From: an uncultured Prevotellaceae bacterium
GTDB lineage: Bacteria; Bacteroidota; Bacteroidia; Bacteroidales; Bacteroidaceae
DNA length: 41,227 nt
NCBI GenBank assembly: GCA_900320585.1
Contig: ONSV01000003.1
Coordinates: 1-41,227 of the forward strand
Direction of reading: 5' to 3'
Under the pieces are notes generated by a model, which was given only the letters and a program-made list of their open reading frames with translations, was not told where the DNA came from and ran no database searches. Of the stretch, positions 16,975 through 24,567 are shown one piece after another. How positions within the stretch are numbered: position 1 is the first letter of the stretch; each line of letters begins with the position of its first letter. Made by a program: the position numbers and the translations under genes.

Positions 16975-17292
16975 ATGAAACGATTTGCATTCAAAATGTT
17001 CCTGAAGCCAGGATGTGAGAAAGAGTATGCCCGCCGCCACGCTGCCATTTGGCCCGAACTGGTGAAGATGATCAAGGATGCCGGCGTGTGCAACTACAGC
17101 ATCTACTGGGACAAGGACACCAACATTCTCTTCGGCTACCAGGAGTGCACCAGCGACACCAACAGCCAGGACACCAGCGATGTGGACCCCATTACCCAGA
17201 AGTGGTGGGACATGATGGCCGACATCATGGAGGTGAACCCCGACAACTCGCCAGTGTCTATCCCCATCGAGGAAGTGTTCCACTTAGACTGA
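16975..17292 (+). CDS. rhaM: L-rhamnose mutarotase
   Basis: 105 aa, cytoplasmic, almost the same length as E. coli RhaM (104 aa). It interconverts the alpha and beta anomers of L-rhamnose so that the isomerase and kinase route can use them. The sequence follows the family closely: EYARRHAAIWPEL with Tyr18 and His22, the catalytic His of the E. coli enzyme; NYSIYWDK; a QKWWDMMADIMEVNPDNSP core; and the EVFHLD ending. Start: an in-frame GTG at 16915 overlaps the promoter -7 box, so ATG 16975 is chosen. First gene of a two-gene unit with the CE12-like esterase, 8 nt downstream. Its presence points to rhamnose as a product of this locus, hence to RG-I. Confidence 0.96.
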   Translation: MKRFAFKMFLKPGCEKEYARRHAAIWPELVKMIKDAGVCNYSIYWDKDTNILFGYQECTSDTNSQDTSDVDPITQKWWDMMADIMEVNPDNSPVSIPIEEVFHLD

Positions 17293-17300
17293 CCGCAGTG

Positions 17301-18494
17301 ATGAGAAGAGTTCTGATGCTCGCTGCCTGGTGCCTGGCCGCCTCGTCGGCCATGGCCCAGACCGGAACGTATGATGTGGACATCAACAGTGCCCAGTATT
17401 TTTCGGTGGCGGTGCCCGACGGCAACTACAAGGTGACGGTCACCTTAGGGAGCAAGAAGCGCAAGGCCGAGACGGTGGTGAGGGCGGAGTCGCGCCGCCT
17501 GATGGTGGAGGGTGTCTCCACCCGGCGCGGACAGTTTGTCGACTGCTCCTTCATCGTCAACAAGCGGTCGCCGCGCTTCCTCATGGCCACCGACAAAGGT
17601 CCCCGCGAGGAGACGGTGCGCCTGAAAGACCGTGAGAAGACTTACCTGAACTGGGACGACAGCCTCACCCTGGAGTTCAATGGTGCGGCTCCTGCGGTGC
17701 GCCGCATCTGCATCGTGCCCGACACCACGGCCACCACCATCTTCCTTTGTGGCAACTCCACGGTGGTAGACCAGAATGCGGAGCCGTGGGCCAGCTGGGG
17801 CCAGATGATTACGCGGTGGTTCGACCAACGGGTGGCCATCTCCAACCATGCCGAGAGTGGGCTCACCGCCCGCACCTTCCTCGGGGGCAACCGTCTGGAG
17901 AAAATCCTCACCATGATGCGCCCTGGCGATTATGTGGTGTGCGAGTTCGGCCATAACGACGAGAAAGAGCACCGTCCGGGCGACGGAGCATGGTATCATT
18001 ATGTCTACAACCTGAAGATTTTCGTCGACAAGGTGCGGCAGGCGGGTGGCCACATCATCTTCTGCACGCCCACCCAGCGGCGGTTCTGGCAAGACGACAA
18101 CCGCCATATCAAGGACACTCATGGCGACTTCCCCGCCGCCATGCTGTCGGTGGCCGAGCGCGAGCAGGTGCCGGTGATCGACCTCAACGGCATGACGCGC
18201 ACGTTCTTCGAGACACTTGGATTTGAGGACAGCAAGCGCGCGCTCGTGCACTATCCTGCCAACACCTATCCCGGACAGGACAAGGCGCTGGCCGACAACA
18301 CCCATTTCAACCCCTATGGGGCCTACGAGGTGGCTAAGATGGTGGTGCAAGGGATGATCAACCTGCAATTGCCCGTGGTGAGCGCCCTCCGCGCCGACTG
18401 GCAGGCTTTCGACCCTGCCCATCCCGACGACTTCACCACTTTCCGTTGGTATGATGCCAAGAGCCTCGACACCCAAAAGCCCGACGGCAACTGA
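17301..18494 (+). CDS. CE12-like SGNH esterase (rhamnogalacturonan acetylesterase)
   Basis: 397 aa. Signal peptide MRRVLMLAAWCLAASSAMAQ predicts periplasmic or surface location. Residues about 21-140 look like a beta-sandwich domain (short alternating strands, no catalytic motifs), then an SGNH hydrolase domain. Block I is GNST with nucleophile Ser153; block III is FGHND (Asn219); block V is DNTH with Asp332 and His335. The ESGLTART sequence supplies the oxyanion Gly. CE12 enzymes remove acetyl groups from rhamnogalacturonan and other pectins, allowing backbone hydrolases to act. The gene is co-directional with rhaM. The frame is open further upstream within rhaM, but ATG 17301 gives the signal peptide. 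Assignment to CE12 rather than another SGNH family rests on motif spacing and context. Confidence 0.87.
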   Translation: MRRVLMLAAWCLAASSAMAQTGTYDVDINSAQYFSVAVPDGNYKVTVTLGSKKRKAETVVRAESRRLMVEGVSTRRGQFVDCSFIVNKRSPRFLMATDKGPREETVRLKDREKTYLNWDDSLTLEFNGAAPAVRRICIVPDTTATTIFLCGNSTVVDQNAEPWASWGQMITRWFDQRVAISNHAESGLTARTFLGGNRLEKILTMMRPGDYVVCEFGHNDEKEHRPGDGAWYHYVYNLKIFVDKVRQAGGHIIFCTPTQRRFWQDDNRHIKDTHGDFPAAMLSVAEREQVPVIDLNGMTRTFFETLGFEDSKRALVHYPANTYPGQDKALADNTHFNPYGAYEVAKMVVQGMINLQLPVVSALRADWQAFDPAHPDDFTTFRWYDAKSLDTQKPDGN

Positions 18495-18549
18495 CCTTCT
18501 CCTATTGGTTTCTTGACGAACACTAATTACTCGTAAGCCTCTTGGCGTT

Positions 18550-18746
18550 ATAAGACGAACACGAGATTTACCCTCCTGGCGTTTTAGAACGAACACGAAT
18601 TGACCGAATTTTCACGAATATTTTTATTAATTTTATTCGTGTTGATTCGGTTAATTCGTGTTCGTTATCAATCAATATGGGGCTACGATAAATTTCGTGT
18701 TCGATTTATAGAGCCAAGAGGGCAAATCTCGTGTTCGTCTTCTTAT
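18550..18746. repeat. Nested imperfect palindrome of TTCGTG/CGAACACGAA words
   Basis: An inner inverted repeat pairs 18590-18619 with 18635-18664 (30-nt arms with few mismatches). An outer pair shares ATAAGACGAACACGAG-type sequence at 18550-18565 and its reverse complement ending at 18746, followed inward by ACCCTCCTGGC versus GCCAAGAGGGC. It fills the 262-nt gap between two convergent esterase genes. No T-tract typical of a terminator. Confidence 0.8.
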
Positions 18747-18756
18747 GGAGTGCAGA

Positions 18757-20388
18757 TTATTTCAGGTATTTGGCCAGCGGCGAGTGGATTTGCTTCAGGG
18801 CTGTGCGCACACTTTGGGCGTTGGCCTTGGCTCCCTTGAGCGACGAGTGGGTGTGATCGTGGTTGAAATAGGCCGCCACGCGCTTCTCGCCCAGTTTGTC
18901 GTATTTGTCGGCCGTCACGTTGTGCACGTCGATGAACTCTACGCCGGTCTGCTCCACCACCTCGCGGTACCAACGGCCATAGGAGTCGTTGCGGCGCTCG
19001 ATATGTCCGTCGCGCCAGATGTTGCGCGGAGTGAGCGAGACGAGGATGGGCGTGCCACCCTTCTCCCTGACGTCGTTAATGAACTTGCGCAGATACCAGC
19101 CGAAGGAATAGACCACCTCGTACTTGCCATTCGACTTGAGATGGTAGACATGGCAGGTGTCGGCCGTGCCAGTGATGGCGGCGCGCTCCTTGAGGCTGTC
19201 GATGGCCCCCACGTCGTTATGACCAAACTGGATGAGCACGTAGTCGCCGGGCTTGATGCTGTTGTAGACCTGGTCCCACCGTCCCTCGTTGAGGAAGGTG
19301 CGACACGAGCGCCCTGCCTTGGCACAGTTGGCCACGGTGATCTTGCGGGCATCGAAGATATCGGTGGCCACGGCACCCCATCCCCACATGCCATCCTCGT
19401 CCTTGTCGTTGTTCTTCACCGTACTGTCGCCAGTAAGGAACACAACGGGCTTGCCCTCCTCGCGCTTCACGTCGACCATAGGCAGGTCAACACCCACGAG
19501 GCACGACTTGAGGTAGGCAATCCATGGATGCTGGCAAGCGGCTATGCCCTCGGCAGCGCTACGTGCGTTCATCATGGCACCAAACTTGCTGGTGTGTATC
19601 TTGTCGCCGAAGAAGTAGTAGTTCATCTTGTCGGGGCCGAAACCCTCGAGTTTGGTGGCGGAGATATCGTTGAGGTCGATATAGGGCACCTGCTCCTCGT
19701 CGGCCACTTTTTGGCACCACTCGCTGTGAATCTTGCGCACCACCCGTCCGTCTTCCCACGCGTTGCGCGGGGTGAGCGACATGAGCACGGGCATGGCACC
19801 GGCGGCACGCGTCTCGTTGATGAAGCGGCGCAGGTAACCACCATAACTATACACATCCTCGGCGCGGTAGAGGGTGTCGCCCTTCTGAATTTCCTGCACG
19901 TTGACATGCAGCACCGTGTCCTTGTCGATGCCGGGGATGCTGGCGCGGGCGCGCCCCGTGTCGTAGGGACCGTTGTCGTTGTGCCCGATGCTGATGATGA
20001 CCCAGTCGCCGGGCTTGAGGGCCTTGCGGATATCGGGCCACAGCAAACGGTAGAACGTGCGGCTGCTGGTGCCACCGAGGGCCTGGTTCTCGACGGTAAT
20101 CTTGTCTTTGTCGAAGAACTCCTCGGCATAGTAACCCCAGCCCCACTGTCCGTTGTTGCCGTTGCCCAGCGTACCGTTGCGCATGGTGCTGTTTCCGATG
20201 AGGAAGAGCACGGGGTTGTTACCCCTACGGCTACTGCCCGGCTTCACGCGCGCCTGCCGCACCTTGTCGAGGCTGTCGAGGGTCAGGTCTTTCACTTTGT
20301 TGACGTCCTCCATACCCTGGAGGCGGCTCTGTGCCATACATCCCGTGCAGCAGACCAAGGCAAGCACCAGGAACAGATATTTTCTCAT
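18757..20388 (-). CDS. Tandem double SGNH (CE12-like) esterase
   Basis: 543 aa. An export signal with CCTGC near residues 13-17 could be a lipobox or an ordinary signal peptide. Two complete SGNH domains follow. Domain 1 (about 58-300): GNST with Ser67, GHND (Asn137), DKIH (Asp262, His265). Domain 2 (about 312-540): GDST with Ser322, FGHND (391-392 ND), DHTH (Asp511, His514). Both share WGWG after block I, the GTSSRTF/GRSCRTF oxyanion loop and an SLTPRN stretch, so an internal duplication is likely. Each resembles rhamnogalacturonan acetylesterase of CE12. Two active sites on one chain may act on two acetyl positions or on neighbouring residues (inference). Convergent with the single-domain CE12-like gene; a palindromic repeat separates them. 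Confidence 0.9.
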   Translation of the reverse strand: MRKYLFLVLALVCCTGCMAQSRLQGMEDVNKVKDLTLDSLDKVRQARVKPGSSRRGNNPVLFLIGNSTMRNGTLGNGNNGQWGWGYYAEEFFDKDKITVENQALGGTSSRTFYRLLWPDIRKALKPGDWVIISIGHNDNGPYDTGRARASIPGIDKDTVLHVNVQEIQKGDTLYRAEDVYSYGGYLRRFINETRAAGAMPVLMSLTPRNAWEDGRVVRKIHSEWCQKVADEEQVPYIDLNDISATKLEGFGPDKMNYYFFGDKIHTSKFGAMMNARSAAEGIAACQHPWIAYLKSCLVGVDLPMVDVKREEGKPVVFLTGDSTVKNNDKDEDGMWGWGAVATDIFDARKITVANCAKAGRSCRTFLNEGRWDQVYNSIKPGDYVLIQFGHNDVGAIDSLKERAAITGTADTCHVYHLKSNGKYEVVYSFGWYLRKFINDVREKGGTPILVSLTPRNIWRDGHIERRNDSYGRWYREVVEQTGVEFIDVHNVTADKYDKLGEKRVAAYFNHDHTHSSLKGAKANAQSVRTALKQIHSPLAKYLK

Positions 20389-20435
20389 TGTTTTATAGAT
20401 TGTAGATTGGTTATTAATTGAAGTTTCTTATTCGC

Positions 20436-20565
20436 TCAACTTCCAGGAGTTCAGGAGTTGCAGGAGTCCAGACAGTAGCCCGAATTGATCTCGTTGGGCT
20501 CAATGGCTGTTTGCTGTGGTAATGTCTGAACTCCTGAACTTCTGTAACTTCTGGACTCCTCTCAA
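20436..20565. repeat. Inverted arrays of CAGGAGT-type words
   Basis: The left arm 20436-20474 holds CAGGAGTT, CAGGAGTTG and CAGGAGTCC in a row. The right arm 20523-20565 holds the complementary words ACTCCTG, AACTTCTGT, AACTTCTGG and ACTCCT with a period of about 9 nt. The arms can pair around a loop of about 48 nt. The array lies between two co-directional esterase genes. Confidence 0.75.
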
Positions 20566-20580
20566 CTTACTAAAGTTGAA

Positions 20581-21402
20581 TTATTTATCGAACGTACAAG
20601 GAAGGGCGAGCAACTGATACATGATGGTGCGTGCCATGCGCACATGACCGGCATCATTGGGGTGGAGCTGGTCGGTGGCATTGTGGCAATAGACGATATG
20701 CTCGTCGACGAGAGGATAGAAGCCGCAGGTGGCATTGAGGTCGATGACAGGCACGGCCCAGATGTTGGCAGCCTCTTTCACGCTCTGCACATAGGCATCT
20801 ACCCACTCGCCTATCTCGTTGGTATAGGCCTCGGTAGGCTGGATGTTCTTCTCGTTGCCATAGAAATAGCCCCGGTGGATGGGTGTGATGAGCACCACCT
20901 GCTTGGTGGGGAACATCTGCTTGATGCGCTGCATGGCGATGTTGATGCGCCCGCGGTAGGTGTCTTTGTTCATCGACGGCTGGCGGTGGCGACGGAGCAC
21001 GGTGGCCTTGGGCTTGTGGACGGCAGCCTCGACGGAGTCCTCGGTGATGGTATACCAGTCGCCGATGGGGATGGCGGCATTGAAATCGTTGGTACCGATG
21101 AAGATGAGGATGGCGTCGAAATCATCGCCATGCTCGGCCTTGAGCTTCTCGGCCTGGTTGGGGATGTCGTTCCACTGACGTCCGCTGATGGCATAGACAT
21201 AGGGCTCGATGTTGAGCCACGACTGCAACCAGTGCCACCATTTCTTCTGCGAGCCGCTGTTACGGGGGTCGGTGATGCTGTCGCCGAAATAGGCCACCCG
21301 CTTTCCCTGCCATGGGTGCTGCACCTGCATCACGGCCTGTGCGCTGGCAGCCATGGTGAACATAAGGAAAGAGGTGAGGAGTAGTGCTTTGATTGTTTTC
21401 AT
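20581..21402 (-). CDS. SGNH/GDSL hydrolase, secreted
   Basis: 273 aa. Signal peptide MKTIKALLLTSFLMFTMAASAQA. Motifs: GDSITD with Ser42 (block I), the Gly of the SGRQWNDI segment (block II), GTND with Asn105 (block III), and DQLH with Asp244 and His247 (block V), so the catalytic set is complete. It is not close to the CE12-like genes: block I is the classical GDSIT, and a different insertion surrounds VLRRHRQPSMNKDTYRGR. It may deacetylate a glycan, either pectin or an envelope polymer. Start: the frame extends to 21447, overlapping the stop of the sulfatase-fold gene, but ATG 21402 gives the proper signal peptide. It lies 41 nt after the LTA-synthase-like gene on the same strand, so it may belong functionally to either neighbourhood. 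Confidence 0.85.
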   Translation of the reverse strand: MKTIKALLLTSFLMFTMAASAQAVMQVQHPWQGKRVAYFGDSITDPRNSGSQKKWWHWLQSWLNIEPYVYAISGRQWNDIPNQAEKLKAEHGDDFDAILIFIGTNDFNAAIPIGDWYTITEDSVEAAVHKPKATVLRRHRQPSMNKDTYRGRINIAMQRIKQMFPTKQVVLITPIHRGYFYGNEKNIQPTEAYTNEIGEWVDAYVQSVKEAANIWAVPVIDLNATCGFYPLVDEHIVYCHNATDQLHPNDAGHVRMARTIMYQLLALPCTFDK

Positions 21403-21443
21403 GATGTTTGTAGATATGGAGTTTGTCTTTCGAGTTTGAGGAG

Positions 21444-23429
21444 TCATTTGCCGTGGCGTTGCATGAACTCAGCCGTCTGCACCATGGCGAAACCATATTG
21501 GCGCAGGGGCTGGAAGCGGCGGTCGTCGTGAGTCTGCCGCAGGCGCCCGTCGGGCAACACGTCGTAGCAGAAGTCGCGCCCGAGCATGGGGTTGTGGATG
21601 AAGCACGAGGCGCTGTCGCGTGCCACAATCTGGGTGTCGGAGGTATAGAACACCTGCTGGCGCCGTTCGCGGAGCAGGTCGACACCGAACCCGTCGTAGT
21701 CGTAACCGATGTGCATCAGTCCGAGCAAGGTGGGCATCACGTCGACCTGTGTGCCCAGACCATCGTAGAGCGCGGGCTGGATGCCTGGCCCGAAGATGAT
21801 GAGCGGTATATGGTTGTACGACTGTGGAAGTTCGGAGTCCATCTCGCCCACCAGTTTGCCATGGTCGGCGAGGATGACGAAGAGGGTGTTGTCGTACCAC
21901 GGCTGTTGGCGGGCCTCGGCAAGAAACTGTCCGATGCACCAGTCAGCATACTCCACGATCTGGGTCTCTGGCTCCTTGGTGCGGGTCTTCATCCACTGGG
22001 GCACGATATAGGGCGGGTGGTTGCTGATGGTGAGCAGGGTGGCCATGAACGACCCTCCGGCACTTGCCGCCCTGTTGATGACGGGCAAGGCATAGTCGAA
22101 GAGGTATTTGTCGGGCACGCCGAAGCTGTTGGCCACCTCGCTGGAGGGATAACTCTCCTGCGAGTAGATCTCGTCGTAGCCATTGGTGCGGAAGAAGGCA
22201 TTCATGTTGTCGTACTGCGACTCATGGGTCATGAAGAACATGTTGTGGTAGCCCTCTTGCTTAAGCACGGTGGGCAGTCCACTGCGTCGTGGCGTCACGG
22301 TGCCTTTCATCAGGTTGCGCATCATGAGCGCAGGGAAGGAGTAGAGCGTGGCGGTGAGTCCGTGGTTGGTGTGTATGCCCGCCGAGTAGAAATGGGTGAA
22401 GGCGAGCGAATGCCGGTAGAGGCTGTCGAGCGTGGGGGTAAGGGGCTGCGACTGGCCGAAGGTCTGCATGAGGCTGGCCGACATCGACTCCATGAGGATG
22501 ATAACCACATTGGGCCTGGTGGCAGCACTGTCGGCAGCGACATGCCGGTGGAGCACCGCCGTACTGTCTATCTGACTGGTGATGCCCAGCGACTGGCGGG
22601 CATAGTCCACCGCCTTGTCGTAGGGCATGAGGTGGAGTTCGGCATTCTCCTTCCGCAGGTCGTCGAGGACGCTGGTGAGCAGGTTGTAGGTGGGCGATAT
22701 GCCCAGTTGGTTGAGGAAGGGGTCGTCGCAGTAGTAGGCCTGGCTGATCTTGATGGGATTGTATCCCATCCGTCCACGGATGCCGAAGATGCAGAGACCG
22801 ATGAGTGCGGCCGAGACGCAGAGCTTGGCCAGGAAGGCAAATGCTGTGGCTTTTAGGGATGTGGGATTCTTTCCGACCTTTCCCGAATCCTTCTGCAAGA
22901 GGGAGGATTGAGGTGAACTGATGTGGCGGTCGGTGATTTTGTACCACTTTCTCACGCCGAGTGCGAAGAGCAGGGCGGCAACGAGGAACAAGATGATGTA
23001 TGGCCAATAGGAAGCCTCGCCCACGAGCATTCCCGTGGTGGTGCCCACATAGCCGAACCATCCGAAGATGGACGAGTCGAGATTCTTGAAGAAATAGGCG
23101 AAATAGGGGATGTTGGCGGCAGCGATGCCCATGAACAGGATGAAGAACACTGTGAGCCAGATGGCCGCCGCCTTGCGCAACCATTTGGCATAGCAACCGA
23201 AGCAGGCGGCGATGAGCAGCACAGCGAGCGGCACGACCATCACATAGCAGGCAATGACATTGTCGAACCACACGCCCTTGACGAAAGCGGTGGACACGGG
23301 AGCCACCCCGTCTTTGGCCATCATGGAGTGGAGCGCCCCAAACTGCGCCAGGCGGAAGAGCGACAACATGAGCAGCCCGGCAACATGAATGCCAAGCAGT
23401 AAGGCTATCAGTCGTAGGAATCTTCTCAT
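21444..23429 (-). CDS. LTA-synthase-like membrane sulfatase-fold transferase
   Basis: 661 aa. About five N-terminal transmembrane helices (about 4-26, 55-80, 87-110, 141-160, 195-216) precede a large extracytoplasmic alkaline-phosphatase/sulfatase-fold domain (about 305-610). Key residues: PNVVIILMESMSAS with metal-binding Glu314; a GIHTNHG loop with Thr354 as probable nucleophile, as in LtaS; and ADHG further on. This architecture is that of LtaS/MdoB-type phosphoglycerol transferases and of phosphoethanolamine transferases. Members move a phospho-group from a lipid to an envelope glycan. Bacteroidales do not make Gram-positive LTA, so the acceptor here is unknown. It sits 10 nt after the zinc-ribbon membrane protein gene. 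Confidence 0.88.
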   Translation of the reverse strand: MRRFLRLIALLLGIHVAGLLMLSLFRLAQFGALHSMMAKDGVAPVSTAFVKGVWFDNVIACYVMVVPLAVLLIAACFGCYAKWLRKAAAIWLTVFFILFMGIAAANIPYFAYFFKNLDSSIFGWFGYVGTTTGMLVGEASYWPYIILFLVAALLFALGVRKWYKITDRHISSPQSSLLQKDSGKVGKNPTSLKATAFAFLAKLCVSAALIGLCIFGIRGRMGYNPIKISQAYYCDDPFLNQLGISPTYNLLTSVLDDLRKENAELHLMPYDKAVDYARQSLGITSQIDSTAVLHRHVAADSAATRPNVVIILMESMSASLMQTFGQSQPLTPTLDSLYRHSLAFTHFYSAGIHTNHGLTATLYSFPALMMRNLMKGTVTPRRSGLPTVLKQEGYHNMFFMTHESQYDNMNAFFRTNGYDEIYSQESYPSSEVANSFGVPDKYLFDYALPVINRAASAGGSFMATLLTISNHPPYIVPQWMKTRTKEPETQIVEYADWCIGQFLAEARQQPWYDNTLFVILADHGKLVGEMDSELPQSYNHIPLIIFGPGIQPALYDGLGTQVDVMPTLLGLMHIGYDYDGFGVDLLRERRQQVFYTSDTQIVARDSASCFIHNPMLGRDFCYDVLPDGRLRQTHDDRRFQPLRQYGFAMVQTAEFMQRHGK

Positions 23430-23439
23430 GGTCAGCAGG

Positions 23440-24540
23440 TCATTCGCCGGCAGGTTTCACGGGCTTGATCTCTATTTTCTCCTGTAAGTCGGTGACAGTG
23501 GGTTTGGGTACGATGTCGGCCTTGGGGATGATGACCTCGGGTTTGGACTCGCTCGCCACCTCCGGGCTCTTGGCCTCCTCACGGTGCTCCACCTGAGGTT
23601 TGGGCTTGTCCTCGGGTTTGGTGACAGTAGGCATCACCGGCTCGCCGTTGGCACCACTCAACCCAGTGAGACGGTCGCCATTGGCATCGTAGGTGGCGCG
23701 GCGCAGGTCGGTGGTCACCACATACTCGTCTGTCTCATGAGATACCCTGCCTTTGTCGATGATCTCGAGCGACATGTCATCGGCACTCATGCGGTAGAGT
23801 CCGAACTCCGTGTTTCCAGGATTCCGGGCGGCCACGATGACGACATAGTGCTCATTGGGCGTGAGGTAGGCGCTGAGCACGCCACTGCCACGGTAGTCGA
23901 CCACGGCCTTGGGGTTGAGTTGCTGCAGTTCGATGACGGAGTCGCGCTTGGTGACGGCATCGAAGACACAAAGTTTGCCATCTTGCAGGTAGATCAGGCA
24001 GTGGCGTTTCTTGTCGGGGAACTTGGCCACGATGGTAGAGCTCTGGTAGAGTTCCATCTCCATGCTGTCGACCACCTCCTTGAGGGAGTTGTCTACCTGG
24101 TCGTTGAGGCTCAGTGTCTCTTTCTCCATCATCCTCACGGCGATATACATACCCAGGACAACGAAAGAAAGCAGGATGATGACGGTGGAGATGATGATGG
24201 TAGAAGTGGAGAACCGCTTGCCTATCTTCTCGTCGAACTCCTTTTTCACCACCTCGGTCTCATGCTTCAGCTGGTCGATCACGGCGTGGTGATGCGTTTC
24301 AGGCACTTCCACGGTGTCGGCACTGCCATCGGCAGAAGTCTCCACGATATCCTCCGCGGTCTCGGCAACAGGCTCCTCTACCAAGTCGTCGGCAGGACTC
24401 ACTTGCTCCTCGCCATCAAACATGTCGGTCTCCTCATCGACCGAGGCGAACTTGGTCTCACACTTGCAATAGGGGCAAATCTGCGCATATTTGTATATCG
24501 GCCTGTTGCACTCAGGGCAATTTCGCGTTCTTTCGTTCAT
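23440..24540 (-). CDS. Zinc-ribbon single-pass membrane protein of unknown function
   Basis: 366 aa; I do not recognise a named family. The N-terminus is a four-Cys zinc ribbon (Cys8, Cys11, Cys22, Cys25). A long acidic linker with Val/Glu/Asp follows (about 30-85), then a basic/acidic helix, one transmembrane helix (about 110-135, STIIISTVIILLSFVVLGMYI), a domain of roughly 170 residues rich in short beta-strands, and a Pro/Lys/Glu tail (about 310-366). With the ribbon in the cytoplasm, the beta-rich part and tail would be in the periplasm. The Pro-Lys tail resembles periplasm-spanning or peptidoglycan-contacting linkers (inference). It lies between cysS (27 nt upstream) and the LTA-synthase-like gene (10 nt downstream), suggesting an envelope role. 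Confidence 0.8.
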   Translation of the reverse strand: MNERTRNCPECNRPIYKYAQICPYCKCETKFASVDEETDMFDGEEQVSPADDLVEEPVAETAEDIVETSADGSADTVEVPETHHHAVIDQLKHETEVVKKEFDEKIGKRFSTSTIIISTVIILLSFVVLGMYIAVRMMEKETLSLNDQVDNSLKEVVDSMEMELYQSSTIVAKFPDKKRHCLIYLQDGKLCVFDAVTKRDSVIELQQLNPKAVVDYRGSGVLSAYLTPNEHYVVIVAARNPGNTEFGLYRMSADDMSLEIIDKGRVSHETDEYVVTTDLRRATYDANGDRLTGLSGANGEPVMPTVTKPEDKPKPQVEHREEAKSPEVASESKPEVIIPKADIVPKPTVTDLQEKIEIKPVKPAGE

Positions 24541-24567
24541 GGCAGGTGATGTTGGGCTAAGAATAGT

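Noticed and set aside
18495-18756. The TTCGTG palindrome as an insertion sequence remnant
   Set aside because: There is no transposase fragment and no target duplication by eye; arms are built of short words, not typical IS ends.
18745-20421. A 558-codon plus-strand frame opposite the tandem SGNH gene
   Set aside because: Same antisense artefact; the minus-strand gene has two intact catalytic sets.
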